Shown: positions 7,147 through 13,233 of the stretch, one piece after another
Numbering within the stretch: the stretch's first letter is position 1
Layout: the number at the start of each line of letters is the position of its first letter
Source: Candidatus Bathyarchaeota archaeon
GTDB lineage: Archaea > Thermoproteota > Bathyarchaeia > TCS64
Direction: 5' to 3'
Assembly: GCA_018396515.1 (NCBI GenBank)
Contig: JAGTQJ010000025.1
Coordinates: forward strand, 1 to 14,880
DNA length: 14,880 nucleotides
Translations under genes and position numbers: made by a program
Notes under the pieces: generated by a model
The model's input: the letters and a program-made list of their open reading frames with translations, nothing else
Told to the model about the DNA's origin: nothing
Database searches by the model: none

Positions 7147-7447
7147 AGAGAGGGTCCTGGAGAGGATGAGGATGAGGGGTGAGGACCCGAGGGATTATGG
7201 ATGGTACATAGAGATGCTCAAGGAGGGGGTTCCCCCCTCAGCCGGCTTCGGCATAGGAGTGGAGAGATTGACCCGATACATATGTGGCCTGAGATGCATC
7301 TGGGACGCGGTCCCATTCCCGAAGGTTCCGGGGATCCCCTCCCCATAACCCCTTTAAAACGCATAAAACCAAAAATCATCGAACTTAAGGGATTAACATA
7401 AAGGGCTCAACCTCATAACCCCAACGACTAATTAAATATGACCGGGC
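7147..7447 (+). repeat. 301-bp direct repeat, copy 2
   Basis: Identical to 6838-7138 and separated from it by only 8 bp (tattcctg, 7139-7146). It brings a promoterless fragment of the synthetase gene. No terminal inverted repeats, target-site duplication or transposase accompany it, so it is a tandem duplication with filler bases, or an assembly artefact, rather than a mobile element. Confidence 0.95.
7148..7348 (+). pseudogene. Duplicated 3' fragment of the asparagine synthetase gene
   Basis: This is the coding part of the second repeat copy. It encodes the last 66 residues of the neighbour, including class II motif 3 (GFGIGVERLTRYICG), but lacks motifs 1 and 2. A frame of 60 codons is open from an internal ATG at 7166 to the original stop; by itself it cannot bind aspartate and ATP. 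There is no promoter or ribosome site at its start, so it is most likely silent. Zero divergence from the parent means a very recent event. Confidence 0.85.
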
Positions 7448-7476
7448 CTATGGAAGATTCTATAAACAGATTTTAA

Positions 7477-7491
7477 GCGAGTTTCACTCGC
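7477..7491 (-). terminator. Hairpin terminator candidate for the small membrane protein gene
   Basis: GCGAGT-TTC-ACTCGC is a perfect 6-bp stem with a 3-nt loop. Read on the minus strand it is followed by TTAAAATCTGTTTA, a T-rich tail, 35 bp after the stop of the gene ending at 7526. Confidence 0.45.
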
Positions 7492-7525
7492 CACTAGGAG
7501 GTTGATCTCGGGGCTGCGGCTCTCC

Positions 7526-7780
7526 TTACTGGGTTTCTATGGTTATCTTCACGGGGAAATCCTTCAAGAACATGGAGGCGACTATGAGGACGAGTATTAT
7601 TGTTACAGCGGCTAGCAGGGCTGGGCTGAGGAGGAATGGCGACGGGTTGACTGGGATTATCTCCCCACCGACGGCGTACTCATCCTTAGTTGAGGGTGAA
7701 CCATAAGCGGTCAGGAATAGCCCGGTGAAGGCTAGAATTGATAGAGTTGAAAACAGTATTAAATACTCTGACTTTCTCAT
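7526..7780 (-). CDS. Small two-helix membrane protein of unknown function
   Basis: An 84-residue hypothetical protein (87 if the TTG at 7789 is used). It has a first hydrophobic stretch SEYLILFSTLSILAFTGLFL near the N-terminus, a polar middle of about 27 residues with YGSPSTKDEYAVGGEI and NPSPF, a second hydrophobic stretch ALLAAVTIILVLIVASMFL, and a charged tail KDFPVKITIETQ. That suggests a hairpin with a short outer loop. The first helix could also be a signal anchor. I recognise no family. ATG 7780 is chosen because the TATA box at 7809-7815 predicts transcription from about 7786. It is divergent from the GalE-like gene, with a terminator candidate just downstream, so it appears to be a single-gene unit. 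Confidence 0.65.
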   Translation of the reverse strand: MRKSEYLILFSTLSILAFTGLFLTAYGSPSTKDEYAVGGEIIPVNPSPFLLSPALLAAVTIILVLIVASMFLKDFPVKITIETQ

Positions 7781-7808
7781 CTCGACCAATTACTAATTCG
7801 TTAATGGA

Positions 7809-7815
7809 TATATAA
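7809..7815 (-). promoter_or_regulatory. TATA box of the small membrane protein gene
   Basis: On the minus strand the sequence is AAAACTTATATATCC, a near-consensus archaeal BRE/TATA, about 29 bp before the ATG at 7780. It implies a leaderless or nearly leaderless transcript. Confidence 0.6.
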
Positions 7816-7952
7816 GTTTTATTATATTTCTAGTGGAGTTGGCCGGTCCCATATAGCTCTCTAAGGGTTTTGGATTTTCCCGGCGGGGTGGAGGAAATCT
7901 CGAGAGGGCATAGATTATTTGAACATCTATGAATCATCTTTTCTTCAGGGAT

Positions 7953-8927
7953 ATGGACCACTCTTCTTCTAGGGTTCTCGTCACCGGGGGGGCTGGCTTC
8001 ATAGGGAGCCACCTCGTCGATGGTCTTCTGAGGGATGGGTGGGAGGTAACTGTCCTAGACGACTTCTCCTCGGGCAGGTTGGAGAATCTAAGGGGTGGAC
8101 TTGATGGGGAGGCTCTCCGCGTTGTGAGGGGAGACGTTAGGGAGGCCTCCGCTGTGAGGAAGGCCCTCGAAGAGGTTGGGGTTGTCCTCCACCTCGCGGC
8201 GGTGACCAGTGTTCCCTATTCAGTTGAGCATCCGGATGAGACATATCAAGTGAATGTGGAGGGCACTAGAAACCTCCTTGAGGAGTGTCTAAGGGGGACG
8301 GCTGAGAGGGTTATCTACATCTCCACATGCGCCGTCTATGGGGAGCCCGAATACCTACCTATAGATGAGGATCATCCTACGAGGCCGGCATCCCCCTATG
8401 CGGAGAGCAAGCTCGAGGCTGAGAGGCTCTGCATGGAGTTCCAGGAATCCTATGGGCTGAGGACGACGGTTCTTAGGCTCTTCAACGTCTACGGGTCGAG
8501 GATGAGGGCTGACAGGTATGGAGGGGTGATATCAACCTTCATGAGGCAACTATGGGAGGGGGGACCCCTCACCATTTATGGGGATGGGGAGCAGACGAGG
8601 GACTTCATCCATGTGAGCGACGCCGTGAGGGCGATGATGCTCACATTGACCAGAGATGACATCTCGGGAGAGACATTTAACATAGCCACAGGGGTTCCAA
8701 CATCCATAAACAGGCTGGCGGCCATGATCTCCGAGCTTAGAGGGGTGGAGCCGAGGCCCATACACCTAGAGGCGAGGGCTGGAGAACCCAGACACAGCTA
8801 CGGAGACATCAGGAGGGCCAAGGAGCGGCTAGGATTCACGCCCAGGGTTAGCCTCAGGGAGGGGCTGCAACTCCTCCTAGAGGCCGCGGAGGATCGGGTT
8901 GGATTCCGATGGGGCGAGGCGGTATAG
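7953..8927 (+). CDS. NAD-dependent nucleotide-sugar epimerase, UDP-glucose 4-epimerase (GalE) type
   Basis: An extended short-chain dehydrogenase that probably interconverts UDP-glucose/UDP-galactose or the N-acetyl forms by oxidation and reduction at C4. Numbering from the upstream ATG at 7929: Rossmann glycine motif VTGGAGFIGSHL (18-29), VLDDFSSGRLENL after strand 2 (acidic residues select NAD), LHLAAVTSVPYSVEHP (88-102), STCAVYG with the catalytic Ser/Thr site (132-138), YAESK with Y157 and K161, RLFNVYGSR (183-191) and GDGEQTRDFIHVSDAV (218-233), the usual sugar-nucleotide motif. The position before AVYG is Cys where Ser or Ala is usual. ATG 7953 is preferred to 7929: homologues begin near the Rossmann strand and an A/T-rich ATTATTTG at 7914-7921 would place transcription start after 7929. 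It stands alone, about 3 kb from the glycan genes it may serve. Confidence 0.88.
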   Translation: MDHSSSRVLVTGGAGFIGSHLVDGLLRDGWEVTVLDDFSSGRLENLRGGLDGEALRVVRGDVREASAVRKALEEVGVVLHLAAVTSVPYSVEHPDETYQVNVEGTRNLLEECLRGTAERVIYISTCAVYGEPEYLPIDEDHPTRPASPYAESKLEAERLCMEFQESYGLRTTVLRLFNVYGSRMRADRYGGVISTFMRQLWEGGPLTIYGDGEQTRDFIHVSDAVRAMMLTLTRDDISGETFNIATGVPTSINRLAAMISELRGVEPRPIHLEARAGEPRHSYGDIRRAKERLGFTPRVSLREGLQLLLEAAEDRVGFRWGEAV

Positions 8928-9031
8928 GTTGTATATATGGATGGCTGTGGATTGGCGTGAGATGAGCTATTAGAAGCTTAATGTTCCTTAAAGAATTTAA
9001 CATTCAATTAAGGGATTAAGGATAAACAAGC

Positions 9032-9057
9032 TTCAATTAAAATTGAATCTATTTTTT
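9032..9057 (+). terminator. Hairpin with T-tract after the GalE-like gene
   Basis: TTCAATT-AA-AATTGAA (9032-9047) is a perfect 7-bp inverted repeat followed by CTATTTTTT (T6 at 9052-9057). The stem is A/T-only and weak, but the T-run is the main termination signal in archaea. It lies about 105 bp after the stop; it could equally be an operator for the downstream unit. Confidence 0.4.
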
Positions 9058-9115
9058 CAGGATCTATTCTTCATCGCCTTGAATATCGGGTATGATGAGG
9101 CTTAAACCTAAAAAC

Positions 9116-9121
9116 TTATAA
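9116..9121 (+). promoter_or_regulatory. TATA box of the three-gene acylphosphatase unit
   Basis: AAAACTTATAAGG holds TTATAA at 9116-9121, 29-35 bp before the ATG at 9151, the spacing for a nearly leaderless start. Confidence 0.55.
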
Positions 9122-9150
9122 GGAGATAACATAGAAAGTCATCAATAGCT

Positions 9151-9507
9151 ATGCTCTCATCAGGTTTCCTTCTCCGTTGGAGGCGTAGAGCCATGAGGGC
9201 TGGGGTCTGGTTCAAGGCACTGACTGCAGAGGAGAGGGGTATAATGGTGCTCGCCCCGATGGTCGTGGAGCGCGTGAAGAGCCCGACCCTAGCCAGGATC
9301 ATCGTGGAGATCGTTAAGAAGATCAGGGATGCCCTCGACGGCGGGCTGGCAAGGAGCCTAGCCCAGGCCATCTCAAGGTCCATTAGGATAGCTTATCTCG
9401 CAGTGATTTGGGGCCATAAGGAGGCTGCCTCCTGGGCTCTGGATGATGGCTTCGTCCGATACCTCGCCATCCTAGACCTGAACGCTCCTTCTGGGTGGGG
9501 ATTCTGA
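9151..9507 (+). CDS. Small conserved-looking archaeal protein of unknown function
   Basis: A 118-residue protein, rich in basic and hydrophobic residues. The N-terminus (MLSSGFLLRWRRR) is strongly basic; the middle (KALTAEERGIMVLAPMVVERVKSPTLARIIVEIVKKI) looks like two amphipathic helices, and the C-terminal part (LAQAISRSIRIAYLAVIWGH) a third. No catalytic motif or clear membrane span is seen. The wording resembles small hypothetical proteins of TACK archaea as I remember them; that cannot be verified here. It heads a tight unit: its stop TGA overlaps the ATG of the next gene (TGATG at 9505-9509), so the two are probably translated together. Start ATG 9151 fits the TATA box. Confidence 0.72.
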   Translation: MLSSGFLLRWRRRAMRAGVWFKALTAEERGIMVLAPMVVERVKSPTLARIIVEIVKKIRDALDGGLARSLAQAISRSIRIAYLAVIWGHKEAASWALDDGFVRYLAILDLNAPSGWGF

Positions 9508-9800
9508 TGGACGACAGGGTTATAGGGGCCGGCATACTGGTAGGGAGCCTTCTAGGGATTGGCATATACTTCTGGCTCGTCTTCCTATCCCCCTGGACGG
9601 TGTTGGTCATACAGGTGTCAGCCTTCGCCGCCGTAGCTGCCCTCCTAGCCATCGTGGCCTGGATAGGGTACACACTGGCCACCACTCCTCCACCCAAGCC
9701 GATAGAGGAGCTGGAGAAGGAGCTGGAGGGGTTGCAGGAGGAGATTGAGGGAGGAGAAGAGAGTAGAGGGGCAGAGCCTGGGAAGGGGGAAGAGGGCTGA
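9507..9800 (+). CDS. Small two-helix membrane protein with acidic coiled tail
   Basis: A 97-residue membrane protein. Two long hydrophobic stretches (VIGAGILVGSLLGIGIYFWL, and VLVIQVSAFAAVAALLAIVA) flank a short aromatic turn (VFLSPWT). Then GYTLATTPPPKPIEELEKEL leads into a Glu-rich, coil-forming tail ending GGEESRGAEPGKGEEG. The TTPPPKPIEE hinge is a distinctive signature that I associate with a conserved archaeal small protein, sometimes labelled a regulator; its function is unknown. Start ATG 9507 overlaps the preceding stop; a GTG at 9495 also lies in frame but would overlap more. The stop is 4 bp before the acylphosphatase start, so membrane anchoring of the partner proteins is a plausible role (inference). 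Confidence 0.75.
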   Translation: MDDRVIGAGILVGSLLGIGIYFWLVFLSPWTVLVIQVSAFAAVAALLAIVAWIGYTLATTPPPKPIEELEKELEGLQEEIEGGEESRGAEPGKGEEG

Positions 9801-9804
9801 AACT

Positions 9805-10494
9805 TTGAGCCTCTCAGCCCTCAGGTTGACCATAAAGGGAAGGGTTCAGAGGGTTGGCTACAGAAGGTATGCCTTAGATCTGGCCCAGGAACTCGGGTTA
9901 GGGGGTTATGTTAAAAATCTGCCCGATGGATCTGTTGAGGTTCTTGTGCAGGGTATGGAGGATACGATAAATCTGTTCATGGAGGCCTTGAATAACCCCC
10001 CTCCCCCCGCTGTTATACGAGAGATCCAGAAGATTAGGGTTGAGCCCAGCCCAGAGATAAAGGAGTTCAGAGTCTTATATGGTGATCCTGCCGAGGAGCT
10101 GCAGGAAGGCTTTGGAGCCATGCAGTCAATATTTTTAGATTACTGGAGGGAGTTCAAGGATTATAGAGAGGAGTTCAAGGATTTCAGGCAAGAGTTCAAG
10201 GATTATAGAGAGGAGTTCGAGGATTTCAGGCAAGAGTTCAAGGATTTTAGACAAGAGTTCAAGGATTATAGAGAGGAGTTTAGGGATTATCGGAAGGAGT
10301 TTAAGGATTTTTCTTTGAGGACTGATGAGAGCTTTAAACTCTTATTTGAGAAGTATGGTGATATCTCAGAGAAGCTTACGGTTATATTGGAGACCCTTGT
10401 GAAGGAGTCCAAGGAGACTAGGGAGCAGCTGGCTGGGGCGGTGGAGAGGCTGGCTATGGCTGTTGAGGCCCTCAAGGCGGCCCTGAACCGCTGA
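9805..10494 (+). CDS. Acylphosphatase fused to a heptad-repeat coiled coil
   Basis: A 229-residue fusion. Residues 5-95 are an acylphosphatase, which hydrolyses carboxyl-phosphate bonds: LTIKGRVQRVGYRRYALDL carries the catalytic arginine (R20) and YVKNLPDGSVEVLVQG the catalytic asparagine (N38). The usual Q-G-V is Q-R-V. From residue 116 come eight in-register 7-residue repeats of the pattern EF(K/R/E)D(Y/F)R(E/Q/K), coded by 21-bp tandem repeats at 10150-10314, then a second helical segment (SEKLTVILETLVKES..., EQLAGAVERLAMAVEALKAAL) that can also form a coiled coil. Acylphosphatases are normally about 90-100 residues, so more than half of this protein is extra. Start TTG 9805 is chosen: it precedes the family's first strand by a few residues and follows the previous stop by 4 bp; a longer TTG start at 9745 would overlap the upstream gene. 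The tail suggests oligomerisation or tethering. Confidence 0.85.
   Translation: MSLSALRLTIKGRVQRVGYRRYALDLAQELGLGGYVKNLPDGSVEVLVQGMEDTINLFMEALNNPPPPAVIREIQKIRVEPSPEIKEFRVLYGDPAEELQEGFGAMQSIFLDYWREFKDYREEFKDFRQEFKDYREEFEDFRQEFKDFRQEFKDYREEFRDYRKEFKDFSLRTDESFKLLFEKYGDISEKLTVILETLVKESKETREQLAGAVERLAMAVEALKAALNR
10150..10314 (+). repeat. In-frame 21-bp tandem repeats coding heptads
   Basis: Eight 21-bp units beginning GAGTT(C/T) follow one another without spacers. Units of two types (…GATTATAGAGAG and …GATTTCAGGCAA) alternate, then vary, as expected for growth by unequal recombination followed by point mutation. They code the EFKDYRE/EFKDFRQ heptads of the acylphosphatase fusion. Confidence 0.9.
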
Positions 10495-10513
10495 TTAGCA
10501 GTCTTGGATGCTG

Positions 10514-10636
10514 TTACATTGTGCCCCTCCGGATGGGGTCTCGGGGCTTCAAGCCGAACATCTCCCGAAGCCTCTTGGATGGCAGGTTCTCGCCCTTAGA
10601 CCCAACCCTCCTACTCTCAACGAGTATGTCTGACAA
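10514..10636 (-). CDS. Short AbrB/VapB-like antitoxin frame, possibly truncated
   Basis: A 40-residue frame opened by TTG (10634-10636) two codons after an in-frame TGA. Its sequence reads SDILVESRRVGSKGENLP then SKRLREMFGLKPRDPIRR and stops. This is the AbrB/SpoVT swapped-hairpin pattern: strand, R-x-V-G-x-K-G-x-x-x-P, helix (K-x-L-R-E), G-L-K-P-x-D. In functional members the last motif is usually GLKPGD and a further strand of 10-20 residues follows; here Gly is Arg and the protein ends early, so it may be a remnant. Such proteins neutralise VapC toxins and bind their own promoter. A broken vapC lies just across the intergenic repeat but on the opposite strand, which is not the usual vapBC order. 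No ribosome site is evident. Confidence 0.5.
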   Translation of the reverse strand: MSDILVESRRVGSKGENLPSKRLREMFGLKPRDPIRRGTM

Positions 10637-10645
10637 TGTGGTTCA

Positions 10646-10683
10646 TCCGAAAAAATTAATTTCGGAAAATTTTGTGTTTCGGA
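10646..10683. promoter_or_regulatory. Inverted repeat plus third half-site, operator candidate
   Basis: TCCGAAA-AAATTAA-TTTCGGA (10646-10666) is a perfect 7-bp inverted repeat over an A/T-rich core, and TTTCGGA recurs at 10677-10683, 17 bp further on. It lies directly upstream of both the AbrB-like frame (minus) and the PIN remnant (plus), where an antitoxin would bind. Confidence 0.45.
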
Positions 10684-10704
10684 AGTTGGCTTGTGGGGCT
10701 GGGC

Positions 10705-11039
10705 TTGACCTATCTCGTTGGAACCGACATCATAATATGCGGTTATGAGGCGTGGGGATCCCTTTGAAGGATCTGGCTTGTCCTGACAAAGTCGAGGAGG
10801 CTCTATTGCTCAGCCCCCTTCATAGAGGTCCTCTTCTCCTTGAAGGCCCTGGGCGTGTTGAATCCCTGGCTTCGAAGGTTGGTCTGCTGTGAGGCCTCCA
10901 AAACATGACGTTTGTGCCTGTAACCCCTCAGATCGCGGTTAAAGCTGCTGACATCCACATCAAGGGGCTTCTCCCCATCTTCGATGGCCTTCATGCCGCC
11001 ACAGCCCTATTGTTGGACGCCATATTAGGAGGCAAGTAG
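10705..11039 (+). pseudogene. Frameshifted PIN-domain (VapC-type) toxin ribonuclease
   Basis: Four overlapping frames together spell a PIN domain in order: LTYLVGTDIIICGYEAWGSL (TTG 10705, stops at TGA 10765), PLKDLACPDKVEEALLL (10761-10808), SAPFIEVLFSLKALGVLNPW (in the frame from 10804, stops at TGA 10906), and from ATG 10905 VPVTPQIAVKAADIH then PIFDGLHAATALLLDAILGG, ending at TAG 11037. The matching landmarks are the opening strand, the acidic FIEVLF helix and the D-x-L-H-A-A-T-A helix. At least three frame changes are needed, the first catalytic aspartate is glycine (LVGTD for LVDT), and the final aspartate motif is missing. It is therefore a dead gene unless the sequence is full of errors. 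The family assignment rests on motif memory. Confidence 0.65.
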
Positions 11040-11208
11040 ATAGGATTGTTGCAGGCCAATCCCCTACAGCAGCCTCCACGAGGTGCTGGAGAGATATTAA
11101 GAGGGGGCTTTAAGGGAGAGGTGAGGGGAGGGCTTGAAGTTATGGAGAGAGGAGCTATGATCGAGGCCTCCCTATGGGCTGTCTAGGCATCTCTGCTCGG
11201 TTTGAAAA

Positions 11209-11760
11209 ATGGGAAGGGGATGGGATGAGTTGGAGCCTGTCATCCATTTCGCAGTTCCATTCTTCGCTTTGATATTGGCCGGGGTTGAGCTTAAGAGGGC
11301 TTTACCCATCTCGCTTCTAGCCCTGATGCCGGATCTTGATGCTTTATTCCTGGTTCACAGGTCCATCTCCCATTCTCTAATAGTGGTGCTCACCTCTGCG
11401 GCCCCATTCCTCCTTCTTGCCCACAGGCTTAGGCGTGGATATTTCAGCACGGCCCTCCTGGGGCTTTTCTCGGTCTCCTCCCACCTTATCCTAGACCTCT
11501 TCAATGGCTATACGCCCATCCTCTGGCCCCTATACGGCTACTCATTATGGGTTAAGATGGGGTTGACAGCCTATATAGGAGGCTCCTTAAACCTCCAATC
11601 GAGCATCCAGATACTGACTAGGCCCATCGAATTCCAACGGCTTCACAGCCTTGATGCCCCCATCTTCACGGGGGAAAGCCTAATTGTCTCCGCTATACTG
11701 GTTGTATCCCTCCTAGTCAAGGGTTTCATGGAGTTTTTGAGGCGTCTGCACAGGGCTTGA
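11209..11760 (+). CDS. Membrane-bound metal-dependent hydrolase, YdjM/DUF457 type
   Basis: A 183-residue polytopic membrane protein with the family's metal-ligand motifs: H13 in VIHFAVPFF, MPDLDALF (D42 and D44), HRSISHSLIVVL (H50, H55) and SSHLILDLFNGYTP (H92, D96). Hydrophobic segments lie at about 11-28, 32-48, 56-72, 80-100 and 155-172. Relatives hydrolyse an unidentified substrate at the membrane and are often described only as LexA-regulated or predicted hydrolases. The order D-x-D, H-R-x-x-x-H-S, H-x-x-x-D is the reason for the call. Start: ATG 11209 is used; TTG 11230 would give MEPVIHFAV, closer to the usual N-terminus, and may be the true one. It stands alone between the decayed region and the glycan run, with no clear promoter seen. 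Confidence 0.82.
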   Translation: MGRGWDELEPVIHFAVPFFALILAGVELKRALPISLLALMPDLDALFLVHRSISHSLIVVLTSAAPFLLLAHRLRRGYFSTALLGLFSVSSHLILDLFNGYTPILWPLYGYSLWVKMGLTAYIGGSLNLQSSIQILTRPIEFQRLHSLDAPIFTGESLIVSAILVVSLLVKGFMEFLRRLHRA

Positions 11761-11875
11761 GCCATCCTCGTTAAACACTAGAGATAAGCTTGTCTTCTTT
11801 GGGGCATTACGATGATGATCCTCCTCACCCTATTAGAGTCATGGAGGGAAGGTAGTCCTGCTTGAGATAGAGGTT

Positions 11876-12151
11876 GTGGAGGTGAGGGGGTTCTGCCCCG
11901 TGCATAGGTTAGGGGATAGGGTGGTTATTGAGGGGCCCAGAATACTGTTGGAGAGGACGGATGCGTTGTGTATTCACGCGTTGTCTGTGATATTGCATTA
12001 CGCTGTTGCATTGGATGAAGGCGCTGACCCGGTGAAGCTTGGATTGACAAGGCCGGAGGATAGAGATCATGCTTACCTGCAATGTGTGGATCCATGGAAA
12101 CCCTATACTGAGGGTGGCACGGTGATATTCAGAGTGAAGAGGATAAAATAA
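11876..12151 (+). CDS. TIGR04076-like small protein
   Basis: A 91-residue protein with the pattern of the TIGR04076 family: EVRGFCPVHRLGDRVVIEGPRILLE (two cysteine-bearing strands) followed by DALCIHALSVILHYAVALDEGAD and YLQCVDPWKPYTEGGTVIFRV. Cysteines at about 7, 23 and 60 are in conserved positions as I recall them. The function of the family is unknown. The first legal start is GTG 11876, but the frame is open upstream to TAG 11834 and codes LLEIEVVEV, which looks like the family's normal first strand; only CTG 11858 or CTT could start there, preceded by GGAGG at 11843-11847. The true start may thus be CTG or the upstream sequence may contain an error. Its stop is 2 bp before the wecB start, so they probably share a transcript. 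Codon use is more A/T-rich than in the genes before it. Confidence 0.7.
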   Translation: MEVRGFCPVHRLGDRVVIEGPRILLERTDALCIHALSVILHYAVALDEGADPVKLGLTRPEDRDHAYLQCVDPWKPYTEGGTVIFRVKRIK

Positions 12152-12153
12152 AA

Positions 12154-13233
12154 ATGAAGGTTGCAATAGTTTTAGGAACTAGGCCAGAGATAATAAAGAT
12201 GGCTCCCATAGTGAGGGTTCTTGAGCGTGACGGTTTAGACTACTTCATCTTACACACTGGGCAGCATTATTCGTATAATATGGATAGGGTCTTCTTTGAG
12301 CAGTTAGGGTTGCCTGAGGCCACATTCAATCTTGATGTGGGTTCTGGCTCGCATGGGGAGCAGACAGGTAGAATGCTCATTAAGATAGAGAGGGTTTTGC
12401 GCAGTGAGGCGCATGATGTCGTCCTGGTTGTAGGTGACACCAATACAGTTCTCGCTGGTGCCTTGGCGGCTGTTAAGCTTGGCTTCAAGGTTGGACATGT
12501 GGAGGCTGGCTTGAGGAGTTACGACCGTGAGATGCCTGAGGAGGTTAACAGGGTTCTGGTGGATCATTGTTCAGACTCGCTGTTTGCACCCACCGAGAAG
12601 GCTGAGCGCATACTGCTTAGTGAGGGAATCCCTGAAGAGAAGATTTTTGTAACAGGCAATACAATTGTGGACTCTGTTTATCAGAACTTGGAGATAGCAG
12701 GGAGAAAGGTTAACATTTATGAGGAGTTAGGTGTTGAAAAATGTGGATATTTTTTGGCTACTGTTCATAGGCAAGAAAACGTCGATAATGAGAGGAGGTT
12801 TCGAGGGATTCTGAAAGGCTTAGAGATGATAAGGGAGGAGTTTGATCTCCCCGTGATTTATCCGATCCATCCGAGGGCTGAGAGGCAACTTAAGATATTT
12901 AACATTGAAGTAAACGGCATTGAGATTGTTAAGCCATTGGATTATCTGAGTTTCTTACAGCTTGAGAGCAGTGCTAAACTCGTTTTGACAGATTCTGGAG
13001 GGGTGCAGGAGGAGGCTTGCATTCTGGGTGTTCCATGCGTCACATTGAGGTATAACACTGAGAGGCCTGAAACCTTGGATGTAGGGGCTAATGTTCTAGC
13101 AGGGACGGATCCACATGAAATTGTTAAGAAGACAAGGATTATGGCAAATAAAAGGAGTTGCTGGGAAAATCCTTTCGGCGACGGCAAGGCCGGTGAGAGG
13201 ATAGTTCAAATATTATGGGAGAAATATGGTTAA
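12154..13233 (+). CDS. wecB: UDP-N-acetylglucosamine 2-epimerase (non-hydrolysing)
   Basis: This enzyme interconverts UDP-GlcNAc and UDP-ManNAc, supplying ManNAc-type sugars for surface glycans. At 359 residues it has the usual length and GT-B-like two-domain layout. Motifs: LGTRPEIIKMAP (7-18), HTGQHYSYNM, VVGDTNTVLAGALAA with D95, GHVEAGLRS with E117, MPEEVNRVLVDHCSDSLFAPTE (127-148, E130/E131 region), VTGNTIVD, ATVHRQENVD with H205, YPIHPR with H239, and LTDSGGVQEEACILGVPC (278-295) for UDP binding. All catalytic positions expected for the family are present. ATG 12154 follows the previous stop by 2 bp, and the gene's end overlaps the next start by 8 bp, so it is inside a translation-coupled run. 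It uses many T- and A-ending codons and CGT/CGC arginine, unlike the AGG-dominated left part of the window. Confidence 0.95.
   Translation: MKVAIVLGTRPEIIKMAPIVRVLERDGLDYFILHTGQHYSYNMDRVFFEQLGLPEATFNLDVGSGSHGEQTGRMLIKIERVLRSEAHDVVLVVGDTNTVLAGALAAVKLGFKVGHVEAGLRSYDREMPEEVNRVLVDHCSDSLFAPTEKAERILLSEGIPEEKIFVTGNTIVDSVYQNLEIAGRKVNIYEELGVEKCGYFLATVHRQENVDNERRFRGILKGLEMIREEFDLPVIYPIHPRAERQLKIFNIEVNGIEIVKPLDYLSFLQLESSAKLVLTDSGGVQEEACILGVPCVTLRYNTERPETLDVGANVLAGTDPHEIVKKTRIMANKRSCWENPFGDGKAGERIVQILWEKYG

Larger units (their letters stand above)
10495..11208. other. Gap with decayed genes
   Basis: No intact gene of normal size is supportable here. It holds an AbrB-like minus-strand frame (10514-10636), an inverted repeat with a third half-site (10646-10683) and a frameshifted PIN-domain gene (10705-11039). 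The last 170 bp (11040-11208) carry only short frames without clear homology; one, ending MERGAMIEASLWAV before TAG, could be another relic. Confidence 0.6.

Noticed and set aside
6838..7447. Insertion-sequence or MITE explanation of the 301-bp repeat
   Set aside because: There are no terminal inverted repeats, target duplication or transposase, and copy 1 is the native end of the gene.
10150..10314. Regular 21-bp repeats that could suggest a repeat array
   Set aside because: They have no spacers, stay in frame and code heptads; they are coding repeats, not CRISPR.
10803..10994. A 63-codon minus-strand frame over the PIN region
   Set aside because: It has no recognisable domain and is antisense to two better-supported PIN segments; it is a shadow frame.
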